Below, piece by piece: positions 1-11,098 of a stretch of 64,000 nucleotides of DNA. How positions within the stretch are numbered: position 1 is the stretch's first letter; every line of letters begins with the position of its first letter. The DNA is from Pluralibacter gergoviae ATCC 33028 = NBRC 105706 (GTDB lineage: Bacteria > Pseudomonadota > Gammaproteobacteria > Enterobacterales > Enterobacteriaceae). The stretch is from NCBI RefSeq assembly GCF_001598855.1, contig NZ_BCZS01000005.1, positions 124,001-188,000 of the forward strand. Reading direction: 5' to 3'. Position numbers and translations under genes: made by a program. The notes below the pieces were generated by a model. It was not told the origin of the DNA. It ran no database searches and worked only from the letters and a program-made list of their open reading frames with translations.

Positions 1-986
1 AGAATGAAATCGGCATGGTGCCTATCTCGGAAGAGGAAGTGACCCAGGAAGACGTTGAGAACGTGGTGCATACGGCAAAATCCGTTCGCGTTCGTGACGA
101 ACATCGCGTTCTGCACGTGATTCCGCAGGAGTACGCCATTGACTACCAGGAAGGGATCAAGAACCCTGTAGGTCTGTCGGGCGTGCGTATGCAGGCGAAG
201 GTGCACCTGATTACCTGCCATAACGATATGGCGAAGAATATTGTCAAGGCAGTGGAGCGCTGCGGCCTGAAAGTAGATCAGCTGATTTTTGCCGGTCTGG
301 CCTCCAGCTACTCCGTGCTGACGGAAGACGAACGTGAACTGGGCGTCTGTGTGGTCGACATCGGCGGTGGTACTATGGACATTGCCGTCTATACCGGCGG
401 CGCGCTGCGCCACACCAAGGTTATCCCCTACGCCGGGAACGTAGTGACCAGCGATATCGCCTACGCCTTCGGCACGCCGCCGAGCGACGCCGAGGCGATT
501 AAGGTGCGCCACGGCTGTGCGCTGGGCTCCATCGTCGGCAAAGACGAAAGCGTTGAAGTCCCGAGCGTCGGCGGTCGACCGCCGCGCAGCCTGCAGCGTC
601 AGACGCTGGCAGAGGTGATTGAGCCGCGCTACACCGAGCTGCTCAATCTGGTGAACGAAGAGATTTTGCAGTTACAGGAACAGCTGCGCCAGCAGGGTGT
701 CAAACACCATCTGGCGGCGGGGATTGTTCTGACCGGCGGCGCGGCGCAAATTGAAGGCCTGGCGGCCTGCGCCCAGCGCGTGTTCCATACGCAGGTGCGC
801 ATTGGCGCGCCGCTGAACATCACCGGTCTGACGGATTATGCCCAGGAGCCGTACTACTCGACGGCGGTGGGCCTGCTGCACTACGGAAAAGAGTCACATC
901 TCAGTGGTGAAGCGGAAGTGGAAAAACGCGTGGCAGTGAGTTCGTGGATCAAGCGAATCAATACCTGGCTGCGAAAAGAGTTTTAA
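1..986 (+). CDS. ftsA: Cell division protein FtsA (5' end missing)
   Basis: Actin-like ATPase that tethers the FtsZ ring to the inner membrane and recruits later divisome proteins. The window opens inside the gene: the frame is already open at base 3 and reads NEIGMVPISEEEV, so roughly the first 95 residues of a family member of about 420 are missing. The phosphate-binding strand VVDIGGGTMDIAVYTGG and the later LTGGAAQIEG segment of the actin fold are present. The C-terminus, SSWIKRINTWLRKEF, is the basic amphipathic helix that binds membrane. ftsZ follows after 65 bp on the same strand, as in the dcw cluster of enterobacteria. The identification is certain; the apparent internal ATG at base 15 is not the real start. 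Confidence 0.98.
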   Translation, partial: NEIGMVPISEEEVTQEDVENVVHTAKSVRVRDEHRVLHVIPQEYAIDYQEGIKNPVGLSGVRMQAKVHLITCHNDMAKNIVKAVERCGLKVDQLIFAGLASSYSVLTEDERELGVCVVDIGGGTMDIAVYTGGALRHTKVIPYAGNVVTSDIAYAFGTPPSDAEAIKVRHGCALGSIVGKDESVEVPSVGGRPPRSLQRQTLAEVIEPRYTELLNLVNEEILQLQEQLRQQGVKHHLAAGIVLTGGAAQIEGLAACAQRVFHTQVRIGAPLNITGLTDYAQEPYYSTAVGLLHYGKESHLSGEAEVEKRVAVSSWIKRINTWLRKEF

Positions 987-1051
987 TTTTTAAAGAGAGC
1001 GCAGAAAATTAGCGCTCTCAGGCGACAGGCACAAAACGGAGAGAGACAATT

Positions 1052-2203
1052 ATGTTTGAACCAATGGAATTAACCAACGACGCGGTGATTAAAGTCATCG
1101 GCGTCGGTGGCGGCGGCGGCAACGCCGTCGAACACATGGTGCGCGAGCGCATTGAGGGTGTTGAATTTTTCGCAGTGAACACCGACGCCCAGGCGTTGCG
1201 TAAAACTGCCGTCGGCCAGACCATCCAGATTGGTAACGGTATTACCAAAGGACTGGGCGCGGGCGCGAATCCGGAAGTCGGCCGCAACGCCGCTGACGAA
1301 GACCGCGAATCCCTGCGCACCGCGCTGGAAGGTGCCGATATGGTCTTTATCGCCGCAGGCATGGGCGGTGGTACCGGCACCGGCGCTGCTCCCGTCGTAG
1401 CGGAAGTGGCCAAAGATTTAGGTATCCTGACCGTTGCCGTGGTGACCAAGCCTTTCAACTTCGAAGGCAAGAAGCGCATGGCCTTTGCGGAGCAGGGTAT
1501 CGCCGAGCTGTCGAAGCACGTTGACTCCCTGATCACCATCCCCAACGACAAGCTGCTGAAGGTGCTGGGTCGCGGGATCTCCCTGCTGGACGCCTTTGGC
1601 GCGGCCAACGATGTGCTGAAAGGCGCGGTGCAGGGTATCGCCGAACTGATTACCCGTCCGGGCCTGATGAACGTCGACTTTGCTGACGTGCGCACTGTGA
1701 TGTCCGAAATGGGCTACGCGATGATGGGCTCTGGCCTTGCGAGCGGTGAAGACCGCGCGGAAGAAGCGGCTGAAATGGCGATCTCTTCTCCGCTGCTGGA
1801 AGATATCGATCTCTCCGGCGCCCGCGGCGTACTGGTCAACATCACCGCCGGCTTTGACCTGCGTCTGGACGAGTTTGAAACCGTGGGTAACACCATCCGC
1901 GCGTTCGCCTCTGATAACGCCACCGTGGTTATCGGTACTTCCCTCGATCCGGATATGAACGATGAACTGCGCGTCACCGTCGTTGCCACCGGCATCGGCA
2001 TGGACAAGCGTCCTGAAATCACGCTGGTGACTAACAAACAGCAGCAGCAGCCGGTGATGGATCGCTACCAGCAGCACGGCATGCAGCCCCTGACTCAGGA
2101 GCAGAAGCCGGCGGCGAAGGTGGTTAATGATCCTGCGTCCCAGGCGGCGAAAGAGCCAGATTATCTGGATATTCCGGCGTTTCTGCGTAAGCAGGCGGAC
2201 TAA
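1052..2203 (+). CDS. ftsZ: Cell division GTPase FtsZ
   Basis: Tubulin homologue that polymerises with GTP into the cytokinetic ring at mid-cell. The product is 383 residues, the E. coli length. The N-terminal glycine-rich loop ([15 protein letters not shown]) and the tubulin signature GGGTGTG inside [15 protein letters not shown] bind GTP. The C-terminal tail [14 protein letters not shown] is the conserved peptide that docks on FtsA, ZipA and ZapD, and zapD is itself encoded further on in this window. A purine-rich ribosome site (GGAGAGAG) lies just before the ATG. The variable linker before the tail carries a short glutamine run (QQQQ). Placement directly after ftsA and before lpxC is the standard dcw order. 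Confidence 0.99.
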   Translation: MFEPMELTNDAVIKVIGVGGGGGNAVEHMVRERIEGVEFFAVNTDAQALRKTAVGQTIQIGNGITKGLGAGANPEVGRNAADEDRESLRTALEGADMVFIAAGMGGGTGTGAAPVVAEVAKDLGILTVAVVTKPFNFEGKKRMAFAEQGIAELSKHVDSLITIPNDKLLKVLGRGISLLDAFGAANDVLKGAVQGIAELITRPGLMNVDFADVRTVMSEMGYAMMGSGLASGEDRAEEAAEMAISSPLLEDIDLSGARGVLVNITAGFDLRLDEFETVGNTIRAFASDNATVVIGTSLDPDMNDELRVTVVATGIGMDKRPEITLVTNKQQQQPVMDRYQQHGMQPLTQEQKPAAKVVNDPASQAAKEPDYLDIPAFLRKQAD

Positions 2204-2283
2204 GAATAAACTGTAAGTTGGGTAATTAGCGCTCTTTGTGCTACACTGCCGCGCCGATTGTATAGTACAATCTGGACAGGTAG

Positions 2284-3222
<939 letters not shown>

Positions 3223-3242
3223 GCCCGAGCGCGCTGTAAATT

Positions 3243-3291
3243 CGACTGGTAACCTGGCACCCCTCTCCGGCCAGGGAGCCAGTCGTTTTTT
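3243..3291 (+). terminator. Rho-independent terminator after lpxC
   Basis: The arms CGACTGG (3243-3249) and CCAGTCG (3279-3285) are perfect complements, an inner CTGGC/GCCAG pairing is also possible, and six T follow at 3286-3291. It lies 20 bp after the lpxC stop and separates lpxC from secM-secA. Confidence 0.8.
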
Positions 3292-3475
3292 ATTTGTACT
3301 CCCTTCATCCCGTTTTCTTCCCGCCGGTTTTTAACAATACGTTGCGCGATCGCTGAATTACTGAGCGTATTTGCCGCCGGAATGCTGTCATTCCTGCTGC
3401 TGGCTTGTGTCATTAGTGGTACTATCGGGGCGCTAAATTTTACAGGTTGGCTAATTTTACCAAGGTGGCATTTAC

Positions 3476-3982
3476 GTGAGCGGAATACTGACGCGCTGGC
3501 GACAGTTTGGCAGACGCTATTTCTGGCCGCATCTCCTGCTGGGGATGGTCGCGGCCGGGTTTGGCCTGCCCGCCATTGCCAGCGGCGCCGAGCCGGTGTC
3601 GCCCGCCAGAACCACCAGCAGCAATCACGATGCCGCTCCGGGGGCAAGGTTTAGCCAGCTGGCGCTGCTGGAGGGCAATCGCCGCCCCAGCTTCAGCGTT
3701 GACTACTGGCACCAGCACGCCATCCGCACGGTCATTCGCCATCTCTCCTTTGCCATGGCGCCGCAGGCGCTGCCGGTTGCAGAGGCCAGCGCTCCGCTTG
3801 AAATTCATCACCTCGCCCTGCTGGACACGCTCAGCGCGCTGCTGATGCGCGAAAGCCAGCCGCCGGCCATCGTGCGCCGCGTGGCGCTGGCCGATGCCCC
3901 GGCGCAGCGCGCTGGCTTCAGCGTCGGCGCCTGGCTTAGCCAGGTGCAGGGCATCCGCGCCGGGCCGCTGCGTCTTAGTTAA
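3476..3982 (+). CDS. secM: Secretion monitor SecM (variant arrest peptide)
   Basis: Exported regulatory peptide that stalls its own ribosome when Sec export is slow, which exposes the secA ribosome site. The product is 168 residues. The start is GTG, preceded by the ribosome site AAGGTGG. The N-terminus ([20 protein letters not shown]) and the hydrophobic stretch after it form the long signal sequence, ending near the SGAEP junction. The arrest motif lies at residues 148-164 as [17 protein letters not shown]. The residues known to matter in E. coli (F, W, GIRAGP) are kept, but the residue after W is L instead of I, and T-P-V is V-G-A. The middle of the protein is diverged, which is normal for this family. 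secA follows after 62 bp. Confidence 0.95.
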   Translation: MSGILTRWRQFGRRYFWPHLLLGMVAAGFGLPAIASGAEPVSPARTTSSNHDAAPGARFSQLALLEGNRRPSFSVDYWHQHAIRTVIRHLSFAMAPQALPVAEASAPLEIHHLALLDTLSALLMRESQPPAIVRRVALADAPAQRAGFSVGAWLSQVQGIRAGPLRLS

Positions 3983-4044
3983 TCAATAACGTCACTCTAA
4001 CTAATAACTAAGGCTCCGCTGAACGGGGTATTTGAGATTTTATT
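3983..4044 (+). promoter_or_regulatory. secM-secA intergenic control region
   Basis: Sixty-two bases separate the secM stop from the secA ATG. A short G/C hairpin can form around CTCCGCT and AACGGGG, just before the AT-rich stretch leading to the start. In E. coli the equivalent RNA hairpin hides the secA ribosome site until SecM stalls the upstream ribosome. Position and composition agree here; the fold itself was not computed. Confidence 0.55.
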
Positions 4045-6750
4045 ATGCTTATCAAAATGTTAACTAAGGTTTTCGGTAGCCGCAACGATCGCACCCTGCG
4101 CCGCATGCGCAAAGCGGTTACCCAGATCAATGCCATGGAACCGGAGATGGAGAAGCTCTCCGACGACGAGCTGAAGGGGAAAACCCAGGAGTTTCGCGCT
4201 CGCCTGGAAAAGGGTGAAACGGTTGAAAGCCTGATCCCGGAAGCCTTCGCCGTGGTGCGCGAGGCCAGCAAGCGCGTGTTCGGCATGCGCCACTTCGACG
4301 TCCAGCTGCTGGGCGGCATGGTGCTTAACGACCGCTGTATCGCCGAGATGCGTACCGGTGAAGGTAAAACCCTTACCGCAACGCTGCCTGCCTACCTCAA
4401 CGCCCTCTCCGGTAAAGGCGTCCACGTCGTGACGGTCAACGACTATCTGGCACAGCGCGATGCCGAAAACAACCGTCCGCTGTTTGAATTCCTCGGCATG
4501 ACCGTCGGCATCAACCTGCCGGGTATGCCGGCGCCGGCCAAACGCGAAGCCTACGCCGCGGATATCACCTACGGCACCAACAACGAATACGGCTTTGACT
4601 ACCTGCGCGATAACATGGCCTTCAGCCCGGAAGAGCGCGTGCAGCGCAAGCTGCACTATGCGCTGGTGGATGAGGTGGACTCCATCCTCATCGATGAAGC
4701 CCGTACGCCGCTGATTATTTCCGGCCCGGCGGAAGACAGCTCTGAGATGTACAAGCAGGTTAACAAAATCATCCCGCACCTGATCCGTCAGGAAAAAGAA
4801 GACTCCGATACCTTCCAGGGCGAAGGCCACTTCTCGGTGGATGAAAAGTCCCGCCAGGTCAACTTGACCGAGCGCGGCCTGGTGCTGATCGAAGAGCTGC
4901 TGGTGCGCGAAGGCATTATGGAAGAGGGCGAATCGCTCTACTCGCCGACCAACATCATGCTGATGCACCACGTTACCGCCGCCCTGCGCGCCCACGCGCT
5001 GTTCACCCGCGACGTGGACTATATCGTGAAAGATGGCGAAGTGATCATCGTCGATGAGCACACCGGCCGTACCATGCAGGGTCGCCGCTGGTCCGATGGT
5101 CTGCATCAGGCCGTTGAGGCCAAAGAGGGCGTGGAGATCCAGAACGAGAACCAGACCCTGGCCTCCATCACCTTCCAGAACTACTTCCGCCTGTACGAGA
5201 AGCTGGCGGGGATGACCGGTACTGCCGATACCGAAGCGTTTGAATTCAGCTCTATCTATAAGCTCGATACCGTGGTGGTGCCGACCAACCGTCCAATGAT
5301 CCGTAAGGATATGGCCGATCTGGTCTACATGACCGAAGCGGAGAAAATTCAGGCGATCATCGAAGACATTCGGGAGCGCACTGCGGCCGGCCAGCCGGTG
5401 CTGGTGGGGACTATCTCGATTGAAAAATCAGAAGTGGTTTCCCGCGAACTGACCAAGGCCGGCATCAAGCACAACGTGCTGAACGCCAAGTTCCACGCCA
5501 GCGAAGCGGACATCGTCGCCCAGGCGGGCTATCCGTCTACGGTGACCATCGCCACCAACATGGCGGGCCGCGGTACCGACATTATGCTCGGCGGCAGCTG
5601 GCAGGCCGAAGTGGCGCAGCTGGAGAATCCGACCGAAGAGCAGATTGCGAAGATCAAGGCCGACTGGCAGGTGCGCCACGACGCGGTACTGGCCTCCGGC
5701 GGTCTGCACATCGTCGGCACCGAGCGCCACGAATCCCGCCGTATCGACAACCAGCTGCGCGGCCGTTCCGGTCGTCAGGGCGATGCCGGTTCTTCCCGCT
5801 TCTACCTGTCGATGGAAGATGCCCTGATGCGCATCTTCGCCTCCGACCGCGTCTCCGGCATGATGCGCAAGCTGGGCATGAAGCCGGGCGAGGCCATTGA
5901 ACATCCGTGGGTCACCAAGGCGATTGCTAACGCCCAGCGCAAAGTCGAAAGCCGCAACTTCGACATTCGTAAACAACTGCTGGAGTACGATGATGTGGCT
6001 AACGACCAGCGTCGCGCCATCTACAGCCAGCGTAACGAACTGCTGGACGTCTCCGACGTCAGCGAAACCATCACCAGCATCCGCGAGGACGTCTTCAAGG
6101 CCACTCTCGACAGCTACATCCCGCCGCAGTCGCTGGAAGAGATGTGGGATATTCCGGGCCTGCAGGAGCGTCTGAAGAACGACTTCGACCTCGATCTGCC
6201 GATTGCCGAGTGGCTGGATAAAGAGCCGGACCTGCATGAAGAGACCCTGCGCGAGCGCATTCTGCAGAGCGCCGTTGACGCCTACCGCGGCAAAGAAGAG
6301 GTTGTTGGCGCAGAGATGATGCGCCACTTTGAGAAGGGCGTGATGCTCCAGACCCTCGACTCGCTGTGGAAAGAGCACCTGGCGGCGATGGACTACCTGC
6401 GCCAGGGGATCCACCTGCGCGGCTACGCCCAGAAGGATCCGAAACAGGAGTACAAGCGCGAATCCTTCTCCATGTTTGCTGCGATGCTGGAGTCGCTGAA
6501 GTATGAAGTGATCAGCACCCTCAGCAAAGTGCAGGTGCGGATGCCGGAAGAAGTTGAAGAGATGGAAGAGCAGCGTCGCCAGGAGGCCGAACGCCTGGCG
6601 CAGATGCAGCAGCTCAGCCATCAGGACGATGAGGCCGCCGCCGCTGAATCGCTGGCCTCGCAGACCGGCGAACGTAAAATTGGCCGCAACGACCCGTGTC
6701 CGTGCGGCTCCGGCAAAAAATACAAACAGTGTCACGGCCGCCTGAGCTAA
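4045..6750 (+). CDS. secA: Preprotein translocase ATPase SecA
   Basis: Motor of the SecYEG translocon that pushes unfolded preproteins across the inner membrane using ATP. The product is 901 residues, the E. coli length. Walker A is GEGKT in [17 protein letters not shown]. The DEAD-type Walker B is [17 protein letters not shown]. Motif VI sits in [19 protein letters not shown]. The C-terminal zinc finger [13 protein letters not shown], which binds SecB, is intact. Translation is expected to be controlled by the SecM peptide encoded immediately upstream. A strong terminator follows, so the downstream GH15 gene belongs to another transcription unit. Confidence 0.99.
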   Translation: MLIKMLTKVFGSRNDRTLRRMRKAVTQINAMEPEMEKLSDDELKGKTQEFRARLEKGETVESLIPEAFAVVREASKRVFGMRHFDVQLLGGMVLNDRCIAEMRTGEGKTLTATLPAYLNALSGKGVHVVTVNDYLAQRDAENNRPLFEFLGMTVGINLPGMPAPAKREAYAADITYGTNNEYGFDYLRDNMAFSPEERVQRKLHYALVDEVDSILIDEARTPLIISGPAEDSSEMYKQVNKIIPHLIRQEKEDSDTFQGEGHFSVDEKSRQVNLTERGLVLIEELLVREGIMEEGESLYSPTNIMLMHHVTAALRAHALFTRDVDYIVKDGEVIIVDEHTGRTMQGRRWSDGLHQAVEAKEGVEIQNENQTLASITFQNYFRLYEKLAGMTGTADTEAFEFSSIYKLDTVVVPTNRPMIRKDMADLVYMTEAEKIQAIIEDIRERTAAGQPVLVGTISIEKSEVVSRELTKAGIKHNVLNAKFHASEADIVAQAGYPSTVTIATNMAGRGTDIMLGGSWQAEVAQLENPTEEQIAKIKADWQVRHDAVLASGGLHIVGTERHESRRIDNQLRGRSGRQGDAGSSRFYLSMEDALMRIFASDRVSGMMRKLGMKPGEAIEHPWVTKAIANAQRKVESRNFDIRKQLLEYDDVANDQRRAIYSQRNELLDVSDVSETITSIREDVFKATLDSYIPPQSLEEMWDIPGLQERLKNDFDLDLPIAEWLDKEPDLHEETLRERILQSAVDAYRGKEEVVGAEMMRHFEKGVMLQTLDSLWKEHLAAMDYLRQGIHLRGYAQKDPKQEYKRESFSMFAAMLESLKYEVISTLSKVQVRMPEEVEEMEEQRRQEAERLAQMQQLSHQDDEAAAAESLASQTGERKIGRNDPCPCGSGKKYKQCHGRLS

Positions 6751-6767
6751 GACTCATCATAAAAAAA

Positions 6768-6792
6768 GGCGCTGAGTTAAGCGCCTTTTTTT
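6768..6792 (+). terminator. Rho-independent terminator after secA
   Basis: GGCGCT (6768-6773) pairs with AGCGCC (6780-6785) across a short loop. Seven A precede the stem and seven T follow at 6786-6792. The A-run would let it work on both strands. Confidence 0.9.
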
Positions 6793-6970
6793 ATACCCGG
6801 GAGGCGCTCGCCTCTTCGCCTTCACCGATGCGCTGGCAGATGACGCCTCTCTCTTCCCGCGACGGATACCCCATTGCTGTCAGCACCCTCGCGCGGCGAA
6901 CGCCAGCCCATTTCCATCCCTGAAATAAGCCCAACGCCGATCGCTACGCCGCACCGGCGGTCGGCCATAA

Positions 6971-6986
6971 TGTGACAAAAATCACA
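6971..6986. promoter_or_regulatory. Consensus CRP-cAMP binding site
   Basis: TGTGACAAAAATCACA matches the consensus TGTGA-N6-TCACA in all ten defined positions. It lies 122 bp (centre) upstream of the ATG of the GH15 gene, in a 315-bp non-coding gap after the secA terminator. No clear -35/-10 pair could be assigned, so the activator position relative to the transcription start is open. The rest of the gap (6793-7107) contains nothing else I recognise. Confidence 0.8.
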
Positions 6987-7107
6987 TCTGCTGCCAGACT
7001 TGATCCCGCCGCTGCATACATCGTACCTCCGCAGCGCACGTTTGCCTTCTACGCTTCGCGGCCTGCGGCCCGCAGGGACTCTGTCGCTCCTTTACACAGG
7101 ATTAAGT

Positions 7108-8922
7108 ATGAATAATCAGCTATTTAACTCACCAGCCCGCACCGAGGGATTTGCTCGTCTGGGCGATTATGCGGCTATTGGTGAAGGTCGTTCCGTGGCG
7201 CTGATCGCGCCGGACGGGGCGATTGACTGGTGGTGTGCGCCAAATCTCGACTCGCCTCCGCTCTTCGATCGGCTGCTGGATCCGCATCGCGGCGGTTTTT
7301 TCAGGATCGAACCCGCCGGCGATTATCGTACCGAGCGGGCCTATCGCCCCGACAGTAACGTACTGGAAACGCGGTTCATCACCGACAGCGGCAGCGTGCG
7401 GCTAACGGAGTCAGTCAACAGTACGTTAGCCGGGAGGCTGCCGTGGAGTGAGCTGGCGCGCCGCGTTGAAGCCATCGACGGCGAAGTCGAACTGCGCCTG
7501 ACCCTGCGCTTTGGAACCCGGGAAGAGACGCGCTCTCCCTGGCTGAGGCGCACGGAACAGGGTGACGTTTATCATCTTGCCGATCTGATGATGATGCTGC
7601 GAATCGACCCGCAGTGGGAAATTGAGCAGCAGGACGATCGGATGCTGCGCGCCCGGCTGAAGATCCGCGCCGGAAATCGCGCCCTGGCCGCGCTGCTGGT
7701 CGCTGAAGGAGAGCCGCTGACCGTACCCGATCTCAGCGACATTGACGCCCGGATCGAAACCAGCCACACCGCGTGGCAGCACTGGGCGCAGAACCTCAAA
7801 TATACCGGATGCTACCCCGAGCAGGTACGCCGCTCGGCGCTGGCGCTGAAATTCCTCTGGTATTCCCCCACCGGTGCGCTGGCCGCGGCGGCAACCACTT
7901 CGCTGCCGGAGGGCATAGGAGGAGAGAAAAATTATGATTACCGTTTCGCATGGGTGCGCGATGCCTGTCTGATTATTAAATCGTTTGTATTTATCGGCGC
8001 GCTGGAAGAGTGCAAAGCCGCCTTTGCCTGGCTGTCGAAAACGATAATTCGCCACGGTACCTGCCTGCGGGCCTGCTATACGCTGCAGGGCGATGAGGTT
8101 CCCGCTGAGCGCTATCCCGATTTGCCCGGCTATCGGGACTCCCGCCCGGTGCGGGTGGGAAACAATGCCCGCCACCAGGTTCAGTTGAGCATGTATGGCG
8201 ATATGCTCGCTACCGCGGTGCTGTTTATTAAGGCCGGCCACGTACTCGATCTGGCGACCGCGCGCATGCTGGGGGAGCTGGCTAACTACTGCGCCGATCG
8301 GTGGCGACAAAAGGACAGTGGCATCTGGGAGCTGCCGGAGCAACAGCACTATACCCACTCTAAGATGGCCTGTTGGCTGGCGCTGGACAGCGCCATCGCT
8401 ATGGCGGAGGCCGCCTATCTTGAGCCGACCTGGGTTGGCCGTTGGCAGCGCGAGCGGACGCGCATCAGCGATTGGGTGGAGGAGAACTGCTGGTCAGAGG
8501 AAAAACAGGCCTATCTCTTCTATCCCGGCAGCGAAGGCAAACTGGATGCGGCTCTGACCCTGGTTCACCGATATGGCAACGCTATTGATCCCGGGCGAAT
8601 GCGGGCCACCTATCGCGCTATCCGGGAAACGCTGGGCCACGGCGGGGAGATGCTCTATCGCTACAGCGGCGTAGAGAAGGAGGAGAGTACCTTTATTGCC
8701 TGCTCGTTCTGGATGGTGGAGGCCCTCGCCGCAATGGGGGATACCCGCGCCGCGGGTCAGACAATGGAAGCACTCCTTACCCGCTTCAGTGGATGCGGTA
8801 ATACGGAGATCTTTAACGAGATGTTTGATGTCCGCAGCGGGGAGTGGCGGGGTAATATGCCGCAGGGATTGAGTCACCTGGCGCTGATTTGTGCTGCCCA
8901 GGCGCTATCGGATACTTTATAG
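7108..8922 (+). CDS. GH15 family glucoamylase/trehalase-like glycosidase
   Basis: Predicted glycoside hydrolase of family 15 acting on alpha-glucosides. The start at 7108 is chosen because CAGGA lies seven bases before it; it gives 604 residues. The N-terminal beta-sandwich domain begins with RLGDYAAIGEGRSVALIAPD and GAIDWWCAPNLDSP, typical of bacterial GH15. The alpha/alpha-barrel has GGEKNYDYRFAWVRDA (271-286), the WELPEQQHYTHSKMACW segment with the expected acid E408, and KEESTFIACSFW with the expected base near E526. No signal peptide is seen, so it is probably cytoplasmic. Family members include glucoamylase, glucodextranase and alpha-trehalase; the sequence alone does not choose between them. 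It sits between secA and mutT, which are adjacent in E. coli, so it is an insertion. A consensus CRP site upstream suggests catabolite control. Confidence 0.85.
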   Translation: MNNQLFNSPARTEGFARLGDYAAIGEGRSVALIAPDGAIDWWCAPNLDSPPLFDRLLDPHRGGFFRIEPAGDYRTERAYRPDSNVLETRFITDSGSVRLTESVNSTLAGRLPWSELARRVEAIDGEVELRLTLRFGTREETRSPWLRRTEQGDVYHLADLMMMLRIDPQWEIEQQDDRMLRARLKIRAGNRALAALLVAEGEPLTVPDLSDIDARIETSHTAWQHWAQNLKYTGCYPEQVRRSALALKFLWYSPTGALAAAATTSLPEGIGGEKNYDYRFAWVRDACLIIKSFVFIGALEECKAAFAWLSKTIIRHGTCLRACYTLQGDEVPAERYPDLPGYRDSRPVRVGNNARHQVQLSMYGDMLATAVLFIKAGHVLDLATARMLGELANYCADRWRQKDSGIWELPEQQHYTHSKMACWLALDSAIAMAEAAYLEPTWVGRWQRERTRISDWVEENCWSEEKQAYLFYPGSEGKLDAALTLVHRYGNAIDPGRMRATYRAIRETLGHGGEMLYRYSGVEKEESTFIACSFWMVEALAAMGDTRAAGQTMEALLTRFSGCGNTEIFNEMFDVRSGEWRGNMPQGLSHLALICAAQALSDTL

Positions 8923-8959
8923 TGGCTCCCCGAATAGGATGTTAAATAAAGGTAATAGA

Positions 8960-9352
8960 ATGAAAGAGCTCAAAATATCAACGGGGATCATCCGCAACGC
9001 CGCCGGGGAAGTCTTCATCACCCAGCGCGCCGCCGATGGCCACATGGCCAACAAGTGGGAGTTTCCCGGCGGTAAAATTGAGGAAGGCGAGTCGCCGGAG
9101 ATGGCGCTGGCCAGGGAATTGTTCGAAGAGGTGGGGATTTTGCCAGAGTCGGCATTTCTTTTTGATCAGCTTGAATATCAGTTCCCGGACAGGCACATCA
9201 CTCTGTGGTTCTGGCTGGTAGACAGCTGGCAGGGCGAACCGTTTGGCAAAGAGGGACAGCCCGGGAAATGGGTTGCCCAGCGCGAGCTTAATGCTGATGA
9301 TTTCCCGCCGGCCAATGCCCCTGTTATCGCGAAGCTGAAGCAGGAACCCTAA
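8960..9352 (+). CDS. mutT: 8-oxo-dGTP diphosphatase MutT
   Basis: Nudix hydrolase that removes 8-oxo-dGTP from the nucleotide pool and so prevents A:T to C:G transversions. The start at 8960 (MKELKISTGIIRNAAGE) is preceded by AAAGG and gives 130 residues, near the E. coli length. The Nudix box is complete: GGKIEEGE, seven spacer residues, then RELFEEVGI. The C-terminal NADDFPPANAPVIAKLK is typical of the subfamily. The gene begins only 37 bp after the GH15 stop with no terminator in between, so part of its transcription may come from the GH15 promoter. The 3' end converges with yacG. Confidence 0.97.
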   Translation: MKELKISTGIIRNAAGEVFITQRAADGHMANKWEFPGGKIEEGESPEMALARELFEEVGILPESAFLFDQLEYQFPDRHITLWFWLVDSWQGEPFGKEGQPGKWVAQRELNADDFPPANAPVIAKLKQEP

Positions 9353-9390
9353 GCCCGCTGCGCCGGCAAGCGGCTGCCGGGCCTCAGGGC

Positions 9391-9585
9391 CTAATGCTGC
9401 TCTTCGCTCCAGTCGTCGCTGTCGGTTAAATCGCCGCTGCTCGGGATACGCTTCTCTTCAGCGGCCCATTCGCCGAGGTCGATAAGCTGGCAGCGCTTGC
9501 TGCAGAACGGGCGGAACGGGCTCTGTTCGCCCCAGATAACCGGCTTATTGCAGGTCGGGCAGTTTACGACGGTCATATCGCTCAT
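9391..9585 (-). CDS. yacG: DNA gyrase inhibitor YacG (zinc protein)
   Basis: Small zinc protein; the E. coli homologue binds GyrB and inhibits DNA gyrase. The product is 64 residues. A four-cysteine zinc site is formed by CPTC (residues 9-12) and CSKRC (28-32). The following [16 protein letters not shown] segment and the acidic C-terminal tail ([11 protein letters not shown]) are characteristic. It is the last gene of a coaE-zapD-yacG operon on the minus strand, 13 bp after zapD. Confidence 0.95.
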   Translation of the reverse strand: MSDMTVVNCPTCNKPVIWGEQSPFRPFCSKRCQLIDLGEWAAEEKRIPSSGDLTDSDDWSEEQH

Positions 9586-9598
9586 TATTCATTTCTCC

Positions 9599-10342
9599 TC
9601 AGCAGCAGGCCAGTTCAAAATCCAGGCGTTCAGGTACGGTGCCGTTCTCGCTGTCCAGCGGCAGGAAGCGGATGGCAAAGCGGCTCTTGTGGCCGGAAAT
9701 CTGCGGGTAGAGCTGAGCATCGAGCGCCAGCCGCAGGCGCAGCAGGTCGGCGTCATCGCCGTTATCCTGGAAAAAGCCGTTCAGACTAGTCTGTTTGCGG
9801 AAAATCGCCGAGTTGCGGATGAGATCGAGGATCAGGGTAAGCGTCTGCATCAGCGGCTCAAGGCTTGCCAGCCAGCGTTCAACCTGCGCATCGCGCTGCG
9901 ACTGCGGGGAGTGCAGCCAGATGTGCAGCGTCGGCAGATCGAAGCTGCAGCAGCCGCCGGGAATACTCAGGCGCTGACGCACCAGGCCAATCAGCCGATC
10001 TTCCCGCAGCAGCTGCCCAATGCGCGGCGCCGCCATCAGCATGGTGCCCGTGCTTTTCAGCTGCTGGCGCAAAGCGCCGATACGCTCGCGGTCAACACCG
10101 GGCACGTCGTCCCACTGGTTTAATTTACGCTGCTGGCGCTCCAGCTCTTTCATCAGCTCAGTACGGACCTCACCGCGCTCAAGAACGTCCAGAAGATCCC
10201 CGGCGTTGCGAAAAAAGTGCAGGGCGCTGGCGTGATCCCGCACCGGCAAATTGCCGTTCATCTGCTGGACCAGAAACTCAATACGCAGCCAGGTACGCAT
10301 TTTTTCATTCAGTGGATGTTCAAAGAGAACGTGGGTATGCAT
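9599..10342 (-). CDS. zapD: Cell division protein ZapD
   Basis: FtsZ-bundling factor that binds the FtsZ C-terminal tail and stabilises the Z-ring. The product is 247 residues, the family length, and largely helical. The N-terminus [21 protein letters not shown] is the hallmark of the family (formerly YacF). An AGGA ribosome site stands eight bases before the ATG. It is 13 bp from both coaE upstream and yacG downstream, the standard enterobacterial operon. Confidence 0.96.
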   Translation of the reverse strand: MHTHVLFEHPLNEKMRTWLRIEFLVQQMNGNLPVRDHASALHFFRNAGDLLDVLERGEVRTELMKELERQQRKLNQWDDVPGVDRERIGALRQQLKSTGTMLMAAPRIGQLLREDRLIGLVRQRLSIPGGCCSFDLPTLHIWLHSPQSQRDAQVERWLASLEPLMQTLTLILDLIRNSAIFRKQTSLNGFFQDNGDDADLLRLRLALDAQLYPQISGHKSRFAIRFLPLDSENGTVPERLDFELACC

Positions 10343-10355
10343 TGCGGTTTTCCTG

Positions 10356-10961
10356 TCAATCTGCCTGTGCCGCCAGCGTCAGATAGCGCTGGTGCAGGCG
10401 GGCGACATCCCCGGCGAGAGTATCGGGGGAGCCGTTGTTATCAATTACGTCGTCTGCGACGGCAAGCCGCGCTTCGCGGGTGGCCTGCGCGGCAAGAATA
10501 TTTTCGGCGTGCTGTCGGCTGACGCCGTCGCGCGCCACGGTGCGCGCCAGCTGGGTCTCTTTACTCACGTCAACCACCAGTACCCGGTCAGCCCGTGTCC
10601 AGAGCTTATTTTCCACCAGCAGCGGGACGACCCACAGCACGTAGGCAGAAGTGGCCTGGCGCATCCGGCGCTGAGTCTCCTGCTGAATTTGCGGATGGAG
10701 GAGGGCGTTAAGCCAGTGCTTTTCTTCCGGCTGTGAGAAGATTTTCTCCCGCAGCCGGCGGCGGTCGAGGCTGCCGTCGGCCAGCAGCATCTGCGGGCCG
10801 AAGTGTTCGACAATAGCCCCCAGCGCCGGGGTTCCCGGCTCAACCACTTCCCGGGCAATGATGTCGGCATCAATAACGTTAACCCCGCTGGCGGCAAAGG
10901 CGTTGGCAACAGTGCTTTTCCCGCTGCCGATACCGCCGGTTAACGCTACTGTATAGGTCAT
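10356..10961 (-). CDS. coaE: Dephospho-CoA kinase CoaE
   Basis: Performs the last step of coenzyme A synthesis, phosphorylating the 3'-hydroxyl of dephospho-CoA with ATP. The product is 201 residues, slightly shorter than the E. coli protein. The P-loop is GGIGSGKST at residues 9-17, and the substrate region [13 protein letters not shown] follows. It is the first gene of the coaE-zapD-yacG operon. The 221-bp gap to guaC upstream must hold divergent promoters for both. Confidence 0.97.
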   Translation of the reverse strand: MTYTVALTGGIGSGKSTVANAFAASGVNVIDADIIAREVVEPGTPALGAIVEHFGPQMLLADGSLDRRRLREKIFSQPEEKHWLNALLHPQIQQETQRRMRQATSAYVLWVVPLLVENKLWTRADRVLVVDVSKETQLARTVARDGVSRQHAENILAAQATREARLAVADDVIDNNGSPDTLAGDVARLHQRYLTLAAQAD

Positions 10962-11098
10962 AAGACTATTTCCTGAAATTATTTTTTAATCAATGCGTTA
11001 TCGGCGTTATATTTATCCTTTCGCGGATATATGTTAACGCGCCCCTTTACCAGGTAAATTTATGGGATTGTAGCGTAAAAAAAGAGAAAATCGCAGTC

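Noticed and set aside
5428-6735. Open frame of 435 codons antisense to secA
   Set aside because: Shadow frame with low-complexity composition and no family resemblance.
6696-6923. Plus-strand frame of 75 codons across the secA end
   Set aside because: It overlaps the secA 3' end and its terminator in another frame and has no ribosome site.
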